From positions 362,332,921 to 362,396,920 of the forward strand of contig CM022297.1 of NCBI GenBank assembly GCA_011799875.1: a DNA stretch of 64,000 nucleotides. The letters run 5' to 3'. The stretch is from Thinopyrum elongatum (taxonomy: Eukaryota > Streptophyta > Magnoliopsida > Poales > Poaceae). Positions within the stretch are counted from its first letter, which is position 1, and each line of letters opens with the position of its first letter. This document shows positions 45,548 through 57,824 of this stretch, one piece after another. The translations under genes and the position numbers were made by a program. The notes beneath the pieces were generated by a model. It saw only the letters and a list, made by a program, of their open reading frames with translations, searched no databases and was not told where the DNA came from.

Positions 45548-47085
45548 TGATAACCCACAAGTATAGGGGATCGTTTGTAGCCCTTTTCGATAAATAAGAG
45601 TGTCGAACCCAACGAGGAGCTAAAGGTAGAACAAATATTCCCTCAAGTTCTATCGACCACCGATACAACTCTACGCACGCTTAACGTTTGCTTTACCTAG
45701 AACAAGAATAAAACTAGAAGTACTTTGTAGGTGTGGTAGGTTAGGTTTGCCAGATAATAAAGAACATGAAAATAAAAAGTAGGTGTTGTTCTAATTAAAG
45801 TACAATTAAATTAGTATAACGAGTGTGGATTAGTAGTGGTAGGATTTGCAGAATTGTCCCTAAGCTATTGACTACGTTACTAGACCGATAGCAAGTTTTT
45901 ATGTGGGAGAGGCCACTGCTAGCATGTTGTCCCTTACTTGGAATTCTATGCACTTATGATTGGAACTATTAGCAAGCATCCGCAACTACTAACATTCATT
46001 AAGGTAAAACCCAACCATAGCATTAAGATAGATATTGGTCCCCCTTCAATCCCGTATGCATCAATTTCTATGGTAGGAAGAAGCTTCTGTCACCCTTGCC
46101 CTCCAATGCATAGTCCTATCAACATACAACTAACCCTATGGTGTGATCCACACGCACGCTCATATGATGGGCACCAAAGGACAGCAACATAACCACAAGC
46201 AAATTAAACCAATCATAGCAATTCACCAATTATCGGTAGGACAACAAAAATCTACTCAAGCATCATAGGATGGCAACCCATCATTGGATAATAATATGAA
46301 GCATAAAGCACCGTGTTCAAGTAGAGGGTACAATGGGTTGTGGGAGAGTGGACCACTGAATATAGATGGGGGAAGGTGATGAAGATGTTGGTGAAGATGA
46401 CAGAGTTGTTGGAGTAGATCGCCGTCACATGATGAGTGCCCTGGCGGCGTTCCGGCGCCACTGGGAGAGAGGGGGAGAGAGCCCCCTCCTCCTTCTTCTT
46501 CTTCTTCTTCTTCCTTGGCCTCCAACCTAGATGGGTGGAGAGTTCCCCATCTGGTCCATGGCCTCCATGGTGACCGAGGGGCAGGAGCCCCCTCCGAGAT
46601 TGGATCTCCCTCCCTATTCTCTTCTTTTTCGCGTTCCCGAGATCTGGCTGAAAACCATTTCTTAAATATCTGGAGATCTGTAACTCCGATTGCGCTGAGA
46701 TTTTAACACGATTTTTTCCGGATATAAGCTTCCTTACGCCCGAAGTAGAGCAGCAACCGCCTTACGAGGTGGCCACCACCCACCACCACGCGCCTGGGAG
46801 GCCTGGCGTGCCCTGGTGTCTCGTGGGGGCTGTGGGCCCCCGTTTGCATTTATTCCACCTCCCAAAATCACATATATTCCAAAACAATTCTCTATCAATT
46901 TTTATTGCATTTGGACTTCGTTTGATATGGATATTCTGCGAAACAAAAAACAGGAACTGGCGCTGGGCACTGGATCAATATGTTAGTCCCAAAAAATCAT
47001 ATAAAATGTTGCCAAAAGTATGTGAAAGTTGTGTAATATTGGCATGAAAGAATAAAAAAATTATAGATACGACAGAGACATATCA
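45548..47085 (-). repeat. 3' LTR of element D
   Basis: It starts TGATAACCCACAAGTATAGG and ends GACAGAGACATATCA, 1538 bp. Collinear with the split right LTR. It has a CTT/TTC-rich microsatellite at about 46488-46512 and a GC-rich stretch near 46795-46840, parts of which the right LTR lacks. Confidence 0.85.
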
Positions 47086-50021
47086 ACATCCCCAAGCTTA
47101 ATTCCTGCTCGTCCTCGAGTAGGTAAATGATAAAAAAGATAATTTTTGATGTGGAATGCTACTTAGCATAATATTGATCGTATGTCTAATCATGGCATGA
47201 ATATTAAGACAGAAGTGATTCAAAGCAATAGTCTATAATTTGACATAAAAACACTAATACTCAGGCATCCCAACAAACAATCACGTCTTTCAAAATATCA
47301 ATGCTAAAGAGCGCTATGCCTACAAAATCATATAGTCTTGTCATGCTCCGTCTTCTTAACACAAAGTATTTATCATGCACAACCCCGATGACAAGCCGAG
47401 CAATTGGTTCATACTTCTTAACGCGCTTCAGCTTTTTCAACCCTCACGCAATACATGAGCGCAAGCCATGGATATAACACTATGGGTGGAATAGAGTATG
47501 TTGATAGGGGTAAATATTGAGAAGACAAAAATTAAGAAAGTCTCACATCAACGCGGCTAATCAAAGGGCTATGGAGATGCCCATTAATTGATATCAATGC
47601 GAGGAGTAGGGATTGCCATGCAACGGACGCACTAAGAGCTATAAGTGTATGCAAGCTCAACATGAAAACTAAGTGGGTGTGCATCTAACTCTATAATGAA
47701 AAATTCCCACTAGTATATGAAAGTGACTACATAGGAGACTCTCTATATGAAAAACATGGTGCTACTTTGAAGCACAAGTGTGGAACTAGCATGCCCCTTC
47801 ATCATTTTTCTTCTTCTTTTTTTCTCCTTTTTTTCTTTTTTTCTTTTTTTTATATTTGTCCGGAGCCACATCCCGACTTGTGGGGGAATCATAGTTTCCA
47901 TCGTCCTTTCCTCACTGGGACATGCTCTAATAATGAATAATGATGATCATCACACTTCTATTTACTTACAACTCGATACCTAGAACAAAGTATGACTCTA
48001 TATGAATGCCTCTGGCAGTGTACCAGGATGTGCAATGATCTAGCGTAGCAAGGACATAAAAAAAGGTCAAGCCATGGAAATATCAATGCTCAAGTCATCA
48101 AAATGGAAGCGATGGAAGTTGCATGGCAATATATCTCGGAATGGCTATGGAAATGCCATAATAGGTAGGTATGGTGGCTGTTTTGAGGAAGATATAATAA
48201 GGCTTATGTGTGATAGAGCGTATCATATCACGGGGTTTGGATGCACCTGCGAAGTTTGCACCACATCTCGAGGTGAGAAAGGGCAATGCATGGTACCGTA
48301 GAGGCTAGCAAATTGCGGAAAGGTAAGAGTGCGTATAATCCATGGACTGACATTAGTCATAAAGAACTCATATACTTACTGCAAAATTTTATTAGCCCTC
48401 GAAGCAAAGTACTACTATGCATTCCCCTAGGGGGATAGATTGGTAGGAAAAGACCATCGCTCATCCTCGACCGCCACTCATAAGGAAGACAATCAATAAT
48501 AAATCATGCTCCAACTTCATAGCATAACAAGAGACTATACGTGCATGCTTCGGGAATGACAAACCTTAACATCAATATTCCTACTAACCACAACCATTTA
48601 CTAGTACCTCCCACATATTATCATCTCTATATCGCAAAACTATTGCAAGGAATCAAACATATCATATTTAGTGATCCATAAGTTTTATGTAGGATTTTAT
48701 GACTAACCATGCAAATGACCAATTCCTGTTGACTCTCTAAATAATATAAGTGAAGCAAGAGAGTTTAATTCTTTCTATAAAAGACCATGCTCTAATAAAT
48801 ATAAGTGAAGCAAAATAGCATTCTACAAATAATGGTTTTCCATGTGAAGAGAAACAGGCAATCCAAACTTCAAATGATATAAGTGAAGCACATAAAGCAT
48901 TCTACAAAGCCATACTCAAAAGATATAAGTGAAGTGCAATGAGCATTCTATAAATCAACAATGGACTATCTCATACCAGCATGGTGCATAAAAGAAAAGT
49001 GAAAACTAAAAACAAAAGACGCTCCAAGATTTACACATATCACATGAACGAAACGAAAACGAAAACATACCGATACTTGTTGAAGAAAGATGGGATGCCT
49101 TCCAGGGCATCCCCAAGATTAGACGATTGAGTCTCCTTGGATATTTACTTGGGGTGCCCTGGGCATCCCCAAGCTTTAACTCTTGCCTCTCCTCCTTCTC
49201 CTCACATCGAGACCTCCTCGATCTTTGAACACTTCATCCACCCAAAACTTAACAGAAAACTGGTGAGATCTGTTAGCATAATAAAGCAAATTACTACTTT
49301 AAGTACTATTGCAAACCCATTCATATTTTGTTTTCGCATTGTAGCTACTGTATTATAACTTCTCCATAGCTTATACCACCGATACAATCGATAGTTTCAT
49401 CAAAACAAGCAAAACAATGCATCAAAAACAGAATCTGTCTTAAACATGACAATCTGTAATAATCTGAACTTTGACCATACTTCTGCAACTCCAAAAATTC
49501 TAAAAAATTAGGAAAAAACATTTTTTTTGCATAGGAGTACTGTATATAAATTTCAGAAACTTTTGACGTTCCATTAAAACATGTAAAATCACGCACTACA
49601 GCCAAAGTTTCTATTTTTGCACCGCACATACCAACAAGCAATCTAATCATCCTAAAGGCAAATATTGGCACATAATTTTTATAATACAATGGATTTGTAC
49701 AAGGGGATAATTATTTTTTTTGAAAATTTTCTGTAATCGAGATTCACAAAGTTTCCATGGGCATGAACAAAGTTGAAGGACGTCCCCCACTTCAACGGTG
49801 TTCGTCTTTCTCACTTTCACTTTCCTCTTTGAAAGGTTTTAGGTTCCCCTCTATATTTTTTGTTTTTAAACTTTATAAAAGCACACAATAGAATAAAATG
49901 ACTCTCTAAAACTTCCGGGTTGTCTCCCTGGCAGCGCTTTCTTTAAAGCCATTAAGCTAGGCATATAGTGCTCAAGTAATTGATCCACCCGGATCCCAAG
50001 GTATATCAAAGCCAATTTGAA
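47086..50021 (-). other. 3' non-coding internal region of element D
   Basis: The polypurine tract is the complement of 47086-47100. Further copies lie at 49107-49121 (one change) and 49163-49176. The AATATAAGTGAAGCA motif recurs at about 48739, 48794, 48872 and 48917. No domain-bearing frame. Confidence 0.6.
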
Positions 50022-51321
50022 TCAACAATTATTTATAATTTGTAGTGAGCACAAAGCAACATATATCATGCAATGAAGAAGTCTAACTCTCTTCCTATGC
50101 ATCAGCATGTCATAAAAGAACAATTCATGCACATCAAGTAAAGGCCAATACATAGCATAAGTAGTTTCTTGCAATTCTATCATGTTGGAAACATAGAGAG
50201 GCGGACATGTAGTTCCTCTCTCATAATAATTGCAAGTAGGAGCAGCAAGCACATGCATATTATATTCATCAAAATCATCATGTACAACGGTAAAAGGCAA
50301 CCCATCAATGTAATCCTTAATAAGTGAAAACTTCTCTGATATAGTGTAGTTTGGAGAATTCAAAAAGATAATAGGACTATTCATGCGTGGGTGCAATAGC
50401 AAGAATTTCATTCTTAATATAAGGAACTATAGCAAGTTTATCTCCATAAACATAATTCATATTGGCATCTTGGCCACAAGCATAGCAAGCATCAAATTCA
50501 TCAAAAATGGATATTTCAAAAGAATCAATGGGATCATAGCAATCATCATAGCATTCATCCTTCGGTAAGCATGAAGGGAAATTAAACAATGTATGAGTTG
50601 AAGAGTTACTCTCATTATAAGGTGGGCACGGGTAGCTAATCCGCTCTTCCTCCTTTTGTTCTTCGCTCTCCTCATCATCTTTTTCATCCAATGAGCTCAT
50701 AGTTTCATCAATTTCTTCTTCCATAGATTCCTGCAAGATATTAGTCTCTTCTTGGACAGCGGAGACTTTCTCAATAAATACATCAATATCGGAATTGTAT
50801 TTATAATTCTCATAGCAATATTTAAGTATAGCAAATTTTTTAGGTCCGTAAACAGCATCATCATAATCTTCATACTTTTCAAATAGAGATTCAATTTCAT
50901 AAGCAACCTTAAAAGCAAAAAAATCTTCTATTCATTCCACATCATAGTAATCATATATACCATTAGCATAAGAAGCCAAGGTTTCATTATCATTAAATTC
51001 ACATGAAAAGGGAAGGTGTCGAACCTTCATCCTAGAGCAACAAGTATAATCATATCTCGAGCATAAATTCCAAGCATACCATTGCAACATTTCAATTTGA
51101 TCCCATAATAGTTTCCCTTTTTGTGTCATGCGATAATCCCTAAAGTATTCACATTGATCCAACGTATCTCCCATTATCAAGTTGAATGGGGTTTTCTCAG
51201 GTTTATCAAAGTAGTGTTTAATATTTTTCACATAACGAGCATCGAGGGTTTTAGGAGGTTCCCCATCTCCATGAGTAGCAAGTAAAACTAATTTTTTTGA
51301 TATTTCGTGTTCCATATCCAT
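50022..51321 (-). pseudogene. acidic retroelement-carried ORF of element D, function unknown
   Basis: ATG 51321 opens MDMEHEISKKLVLLATHGDG, then LDQCEYFRDYRMTQKGKLLW, MLQWYAWNLCSRYDYTC and FNDNETLASYANGIYDYYD, with a stop after DVE at about 50932. Downstream pieces in shifted frames include an E/D-rich block (EEEIDETMSSLDEKDDEESE, 50736-50600), CYDDCYDPIDSFEISIFDEF and ELFFYDMLMHRKRVRLLHCM. I recognise this as a protein family found repeatedly within Triticeae gypsy elements that lack polymerase. No catalytic motif is visible. At least three frameshifts or stops break it. It lies directly downstream of the primer site, in the position of gag. Confidence 0.65.
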
Positions 51322-51416
51322 AACTAAAGATAGAGAACAACTTAAAACAGAAAATAAAATCTACTTAGTGATAAAACAAACAAGCACACATGAGAATATC
51401 CACCCCACGCTATTGC

Positions 51417-51434
51417 TCCCCGGCAACGACGCCA
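51417..51434 (-). other. primer-binding site of element D
   Basis: The complement reads TGGCGTCGTTGCCGGGGA, one change from the Athila-type tRNA-Asp site, 11 bases inside the right LTR. Confidence 0.8.
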
Positions 51435-51846
51435 GAAAAAAGTCTTAATAACCCACAATTATAGGGAATTGTTTGTAGCCCTTTTCGATAAATAAGAGTG
51501 TCAAACCCAACAAGGAGCTAAACATAGAACAAATATTCACTCAAGTTCTATCGACCACCGATACAACTCTACGCATGTTAACGTTTGCTTTACCTAGAAC
51601 AAGAATAAAACTAGAAGTACTTTGTAGGTGTGGTAGGATAGGTTTGCAAGATAATAAAGAACGTAAAAAAATGTAAGTGCTGTTCTAATTAAAGTACAAT
51701 TAAATTAGTATAACGAGTGTGGATTAGTAGTGGTAGGATTTGCAGAATTGTCCTTAAGCAATTGACTACGTTACTAGACCGATAGCAAGTTTTTATGTGG
51801 GAGAGGCCACTGCTAGCATGTCGTCCCTTACTTGGAATTCTATGCA

Positions 51847-53434
51847 TGATACGTCTCCAACGTATCTATAATTTTTTATTGTTCCATGCTATTATATTAT
51901 CTGTTTTGGATGTTTTATATGCATTAATATGCTATTTTATATTATTTTTGGGACTAACCTATTAACCTAGAGCCCAGTGCCAGTTCCTGTTTTTTCCCTG
52001 TTTTTGCGTTTCGTAGAAAAGGAATACCAAATGGAGTCCAAACGGAATAAAAATTTCGCGATGATCTTTCTTGGACCAAAAGGAAACCAAAGGACTTGGA
52101 GTGCAAGTCAAAGAAGCCGCGAGGTGGCCACAAGGACGGAGGGCGCGCCCTAGGGGGTAGGGCGCGCCCCCCACCCTTGTGGGCCCATCGTGCGTCTCCT
52201 GACCTAATTATTTCGCCTATATATACTCTTATATGCCCAAACCACCAGAGGCATCCACAAAAAGACTTTTCCACCGCCGCAACCTTCTGTACCCGTGAGA
52301 TCCCATCTAGGGGCCTTTTCCGGCGTCCTGCCGGAGGGGGATTTGATCACGGAGGGCTTCTACATCAACACCATTGCCCTTCCGATGAAGCGTGAGTTGT
52401 TTACCTCAGACCTACGGGTCCATAGCTAGTAGCTAGATGGCTTCTTGTCTCTCTTTGATTATCAATACCACGTTCTCCTCGATGTTCTTGGAGATCTATT
52501 CGATGTAATACTTTTTTGCGGTGTGTTTGCCGAGATCTGATGAATTATGGATTTATGATCAGCTTATCTATGAATATTATTTGAATCTTCTCTGAATTCT
52601 TTTATGCATGATTTGATATCTTTGCAAGTCTCTTCGAACTATCGATTTGGTTTGGCCAACTAGATTGGTTTTTCTTGCAATGGGAGAAGTGCTTAGGTTT
52701 GGGTTCAATCTTGCGGTGTCCTTTCCCAGTGACAGTAGGGGCAGCGAGGCACGTATTGTATTGTTTCCATCGAGGATAAAAAGATGGGGTTTTCACCATA
52801 TTGCTTGAGTTAATTCCTCTACATCATGTCATCTTTCTTAATGCGTTACTCTGTTCTTCATGAACTTAATACTCTAGATGCAGGCAGGAGTCGGTCGATG
52901 TGTGGAGTAATAGTAGTAGATGCAGAATCGTTTCGGTCTACTTGACACGGACGTGATGCCTATATTCATGATCATTGCCTTAGATATCGTCATAACTTTG
53001 CGCTTTTCTATCAATTGCTCGGCAGTAATTTGTTCACCCACCATATTATTTTCTATCTTGAGAGAAGCCTCTAGTGAAACCTATGGCCCCCGGGTCTATT
53101 TTCCATCATATTGCTTTCCGATCTACTATTTTGCAATCTTTTATTTTCATATCTATAAACCAAAAAACCCAAAAATATTTACTTTATCTTTTGTTTAGTT
53201 TTATCTATCTCTATCAGATCTCACTTTTGCAAATAACCGTGAAGGGATTGACAACCCCTTTACCACGTTGGGTGCAAGTTTGGTGTTTGTTTGTGCAGGT
53301 ATTCGGTGACTTGCGTGTTGTCTCCTACTAGATTGATACCTTGGTTCTCAAAACTGAGGGAAATACTTACTCTACTTTGCTGCATCACCCTTTCCTCTTC
53401 AAGGGAAAAACCAACGCAAGCTCAAGAAGTAGCA
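51847..53434 (+). repeat. 5' LTR of element G, 1588 bp
   Basis: TG...CA ends. A GC-rich block with GGGCGCGCCC lies near 52140-52170 and a TATATATA-type box near 52218-52230, the probable promoter. The right part is collinear with 57026-57824 and, in reverse complement, with 32812-35290. Confidence 0.9.
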
Positions 53435-53445
53435 GGAAGAATTTC

Positions 53446-53463
53446 TGGCGCCGTTGCTGGGGA
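53446..53463 (+). other. primer-binding site of element G
   Basis: TGGCGCCGTTGCTGGGGA, 11 bases after the LTR; Athila-type tRNA-Asp site with one change. Confidence 0.85.
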
Positions 53464-53692
53464 GATCTACACCAAGTCAAGACATACCAAGTACCCATCA
53501 TAAACTCTCATCTCTCGCATTACATTATTTGCCATTCGCCTCTCATTTTCCTCTCCCCCACTTCTAAAACAATTTTCGAAAAATTTGCCTTTTCTTCGCC
53601 CCTCTCTCTTTGCCTTTTCTTTGCCCCTCTTCCGTTCGTCTTCTTCGTTTGCTTTTTGTGTGCTTGCGTGTTGGATTGCTTGCTTTGTCACG

Positions 53693-54888
53693 ATGACTCA
53701 AGAGAATACCAAACTGTGTGATTTTTCCAACACCAATAATAATGATTTTATTAGTACTCCGATTGCTCCCGCTACTAATGCGGAATCTTGTGAAATTAAT
53801 GCCGCTTTGCTGAATCTTGCTATGAAAGATCAATTTTCTGGCCTTCCTAGTGAAGATGCCGCATCCCATCTAAACAATTTCATTGATTTGTGTGATATGC
53901 AAAAGAAGAAAGATGTGGATAATGATATTGTTAAATTGAAGCTATTTCCGTTCTCATTACGAGACCGTGCTAAAACTTGGTTTTCATCTTTGCCTAAAAA
54001 TAGTATTGATTCATGGAATAAGTGTAAAGATGCTTTTATTTCCAAGTATTTTCCTCCCGCTAAGATCATCTCCCTTAGGAACGATATTATGAATTTTAAA
54101 CAACTTGATCATGACCATGTTGCACAATCTTGGGAGAGAATGAAATTGATGATACGAAATTTCCCTACTCACAGTTTGAATTTGTGGATGATTATACAAT
54201 TTTTTATGCCGGATTGAATTTTGCTTCTAGAAATCTTTTAGATTCGGCCGCGGGAGGCACTTTTATGGAAATTACCTTAGGAGAAGCTACTAAACTTCTA
54301 GATAATATTATGGTTAATTATTCTCAATGGCATACCGAAAGATCTTCCACTAATAAAAAGGTGCATGCAATTGAAGGGATTAATGTTTTGAGTGGAAAGA
54401 TGGATGAACTTGTGAAATTGTTTGCTAGCAAGAGTGTTTCTTTGTATCCCAATGATATGCCTTTATCCACTTTGATTGAAAACAATAATGAATCTATGGA
54501 TGTGAATTTTGTTGGTAGGAACAATTTTGGTAATAAAGCGTATAGAGGCAATTTTAATCCTAGGCCGTTTCCTAGTAATTCCTCTAATAATTATGGAAAT
54601 TCCTACAACAATTCTTATGGAAATTATAATAAGATGCCCTCTAAATTTGAGAATAGTGTTATAGAATTTATGAGTTCGCAAAAGAATTTCAATGCTTTGA
54701 TTGAAGAAAAATTGCTTAAGATTGATGATTTAGCTAGGAACGTGGATAGAATTTCTCTTGATGTTGATTCTTTGAAACTTAGATCTATCCCACCTAAGCA
54801 TGATATCAATGAGTCTCTCAAGGCTAGGAGAATTTCCATTGATGATTGCAAAGAAAGAACCGCTAAGATGCGTGCTAAAAAAGATTAG
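53693..54888 (+). pseudogene. gag of element G, with -1 frame offset
   Basis: ATG 53693 opens MTQENTKLCDFSNTNNNDFI. The capsid part reads IDLCDMQKKKDVDNDIVKLK, FPFSLRDRAKTWFSSLPKNS and FPPAKIISLRND. At the T-run 54200-54205 the frame ends in FFMPD-stop, while the -1 frame carries on with FYAGLNFASRNLLDSAAGGT and EATKLLDNIMVNYSQWHTER, then an N/G/Y-rich stretch (RPFPSNSSNNYGNS) of RNA-binding character, to the stop at 54888. That stop replaces a residue in the RAKK(E/D)FVKHV region, and a further shift precedes the protease. The product would be the particle protein. The offset matches that in element X. Confidence 0.85.
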
Positions 54889-54941
54889 TTTGTAAAACAT
54901 GTTCTTCTAGTTTCCGTGAAAATAATGATGAAGATCTTAAA

Positions 54942-55775
54942 GTGATTGACGTGACTCCTATTGAATCTTTGTTTTCCAATATAAATCTTGATAAAGATGG
55001 GACTGGAGATGAGTCAACTTTAGTTAGAAGGCGTCCCAATGATTCGGAGTTTTTAGATCTTGATGCCAAAATTGATAAAAGTGGGATTGGAGAGGTCAAA
55101 ACTTTAAGTAGCAATGAACCCACTCTTTTGGATTTCAAGGAATTTAATTATGATAATTGTTCTTTAATAGATTGTATTTCCTTGTTGCAATCCGTGTTGA
55201 ATTCTCCTCATGCTTATAAACAAAACAAAGCTTTTACTAAACATATCATTGATGCTATGAAGCAATCTTTTGAAGAAAAGCTTGAATTGGAAGTTTCTAT
55301 CCCTAGAAAACTTTATGATGAGTGGGAACCTACTATTAAGATTAATATTAAATATTATGAATGCCATGCTTTGTGTGATTTGGGTGCTAGTGTTTCCATG
55401 ATTCCAAAAACTTTGTGTGATGTATTAGGTTTCCGTGAATTTGATGATTGTTCTTTAAATTTGCAACTTGCGGATTCCACTATTAAGAAACCTATGGGAA
55501 GGATTAATGCTGTTCTTATTGTTGCAAATAGGAATTATGTGCCCGTAGATTTCATTGTTCTTGATATAGATTGCAATCCTACATGTCCTATTATTCTTGG
55601 TAGACCTTTCCTTAGAATGATTGGTGCAATTATTGATATGAAAGAAGGAAATATTAGATTTCAGTTTCCGTTAAGGAAGGGCATGGAACACTTTACAAGA
55701 AATAAAATTAAATTTCCTTATTAATCTATTATGAGAGCCACTTATGGATTGCATACCAAAGATGACAATACTTAG
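54942..55775 (+). pseudogene. retropepsin-type protease of element G
   Basis: The frame opens in VTPIESLFSNINLDKDGT, carries a linker, and then the protease CHALCDLGASVSMIPKTLCD (DLGAS active site), ADSTIKKPMGRINAVLIVAN and PIILGRPFLRMIGAIIDMKE. TAA at 55722-55724 falls where element X reads through to ESIMRATYG; the former terminus is TAG at 55773. It is the polyprotein-processing enzyme of the element. No polymerase follows. Confidence 0.8.
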
Positions 55776-57025
55776 ATCTATTCTTGTTTTTATGCCTAGC
55801 TAAGGGCGTTAAACAATAGCGCTTGTTGGGAGGCAACCCAATTTTATTTTTGTTCTTTGATTTTTGGTTCTATTTTGCAATAAATAATTCATCTAGCCTA
55901 TGGTTAGATGTGGTTTTATGTTTTAATTAGTGTTTGTGCCAAGTAAGACCTTTGGGATAGCTTACGGTGGTAGTTGATTTGATCTTGCTGAAAAACATAA
56001 ACTTTTGCGCCCAGGAAAATATTTTTTATAATTCACAGAGGAGTGATTTTGAGTTGATTATTTTTGCAGAAGATTAATAAACAAATTTCTTAGGTCTTCC
56101 TAATTTTTCAGAATTTTTGGAGTTACAGAAGTATTCGAGATTTCCAGATTGCTACAGACTGTTCTATTTTTGAAAGATTCTGTTTTCTATGTGTTGTTTG
56201 CTTATTTTGATGAATCTATGGGTAATACCGGGGGGGGGGGGGGTATGAACCATGGAAAAGTTGGACTACAGTAGATATACACACAATATAAATAATAATG
56301 AGTTCACAACAGTACCAAAGTGGTGATTTATTTTCTTATACTAACGAGCTTATGAGATTTTCATGTTTGAGTTTTGTGTTGTGAAGTTTTCAAGTTTTGG
56401 GTAAGGATTTGATGGACTATGGAATAAGGAGTGGCAAGAGCCTAAGCTTGGGGATGCCCAAGGCACCCCAAGGTAATATTAAAGGACAACCAAGAGCCTA
56501 AGCTTGGGGATGCCCCGGAAGGCATCCTCTCTTTCATCTTCGTCTATCGGTAACTTTACTTGAAGCTATATTTTTATTCACCACATGATATGTGTTTTGC
56601 TTGGAGCGTCTTGTATGATTTGAGTCTTTGCTTTTTAGTTTGCCACAATCATCCTTGATGTACACACCTTTTGATAGAGACACGCATGAATCGTGTTTTA
56701 TTAGAATACTCTTTGTGCTTCACTTATATCTTTTGAGCTAGGCAATTTTGCTCTAGTGCTTCACTTATATCTTTTTAGAGCACGGCGGTGGCTTTATTTT
56801 ATAGAAATTGATGAACTCTCATGCTTCACTTATATTATTTTTAGAGTCTTTAAAACAACATGGTAATTTGCTTTGGTTATAAATTTAGTCCTAATATGAT
56901 GGGCATCCAAGAGGGATATAATAAAAACTTTCATATAAAGTGCATTGAATACTATGAGAAGTTTGATTCCTTAAGATTGTTTTGAGATATAAAGATGGTG
57001 ATATTAGAGTCATGCTAGTGAGTGC
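55776..57025 (+). other. 3' non-coding internal region of element G
   Basis: Two copies of TAAGCTTGGGGATGC (56443-56457 and 56499-56513) and three of TGCTTCACTTATAT (56716, 56757, 56822) are present. A run of 14 G lies at about 56230-56243. The true polypurine tract next to the LTR is missing, removed with the first half of the 3' LTR. Confidence 0.65.
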
Positions 57026-57824
57026 TTAGCTTTGATTTGGTTTGGCCAACTAGATTGGTTTTTCTTGCAATGGGAGAAGTGCTTAGCTTTGGGTTCAATC
57101 TTGCGGTGTCCTTTCCCAGTGACAGTAGGGGCAGCAAGGCACGTATTGTATTGTTGCCATCGAGGATAAAAAGATGGGGTTTTCATCATATTGCTTGAGT
57201 TAATTCCTCTACATCATGTCATCTTTCTTAATGCGTTACTCTGTTCTTCATGAACTTAATACTCTAGATGCAGGTAGGAGTCGGTCGATGTGTGGAGTAA
57301 TAGTAGTAGATGCAGAATCATTTCGGTCTACTTGACACGGATGTGATGCCTATATTCATGATCATTGCCTTAGATATCGTCATAACTTTGCGCTTTTCTA
57401 TCAATTGCTCGGCAGTAATTTGTTCACCCACCGTATTATTTTCTATCTTGAGAGAAGCCTCTAGTGAAACCTATGGCCCCCGGGTCTATTTTCCATCATA
57501 TTACTTTCCGATCTACTATTTTGCAATCTTTTATTTTCAGATCTATAAACCAAAAACCCCAAAAATATTTACTTTATCTTTTGTTTAGTTTTATCTATCT
57601 CTATCAGATCTCACTTTTGCAAATAACCGTGAAGGGATTGACAACCCCTTTATCACGTTGGGTGCAAGTTTGGTGTTTGTTTGTGCAGGTATTCGGTGAC
57701 TTGCGTGTTGTCTCCTACTGGATTGATACCTTGGTTCTCAAAACTGAGGGAAATACTTACTCTACTTTGCTGCATCACCCTTTCCTCTTCAAGGGAAAAA
57801 CCAACGCAAGCTCAAGAAGTAGCA
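57026..57824 (+). repeat. truncated 3' LTR of element G
   Basis: Similarity to the 5' LTR begins at GATTTGGTTTGGCCAACTAG (about 57034, matching 52643) and runs to the end. About 790 bp of the LTR start is missing. Near-identity over the shared part indicates a recent insertion. Confidence 0.85.

Larger units (their letters stand above)
51847..57824 (+). mobile_element. Sabrina-like gypsy element G, gag and protease only, 3' LTR truncated
   Basis: The element is inserted in D's LTR with the perfect target duplication ATGCA (51842-51846 and 57825-57829). It starts TGATACGTCTCCAACGTATC and ends CTCAAGAAGTAGCA. The 5' LTR is complete, followed by the primer site, gag, protease and a 1.2-kb non-coding part. 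The 3' LTR lacks its first half. No reverse transcriptase or integrase. It is the youngest insertion of the D nest. Confidence 0.9.
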
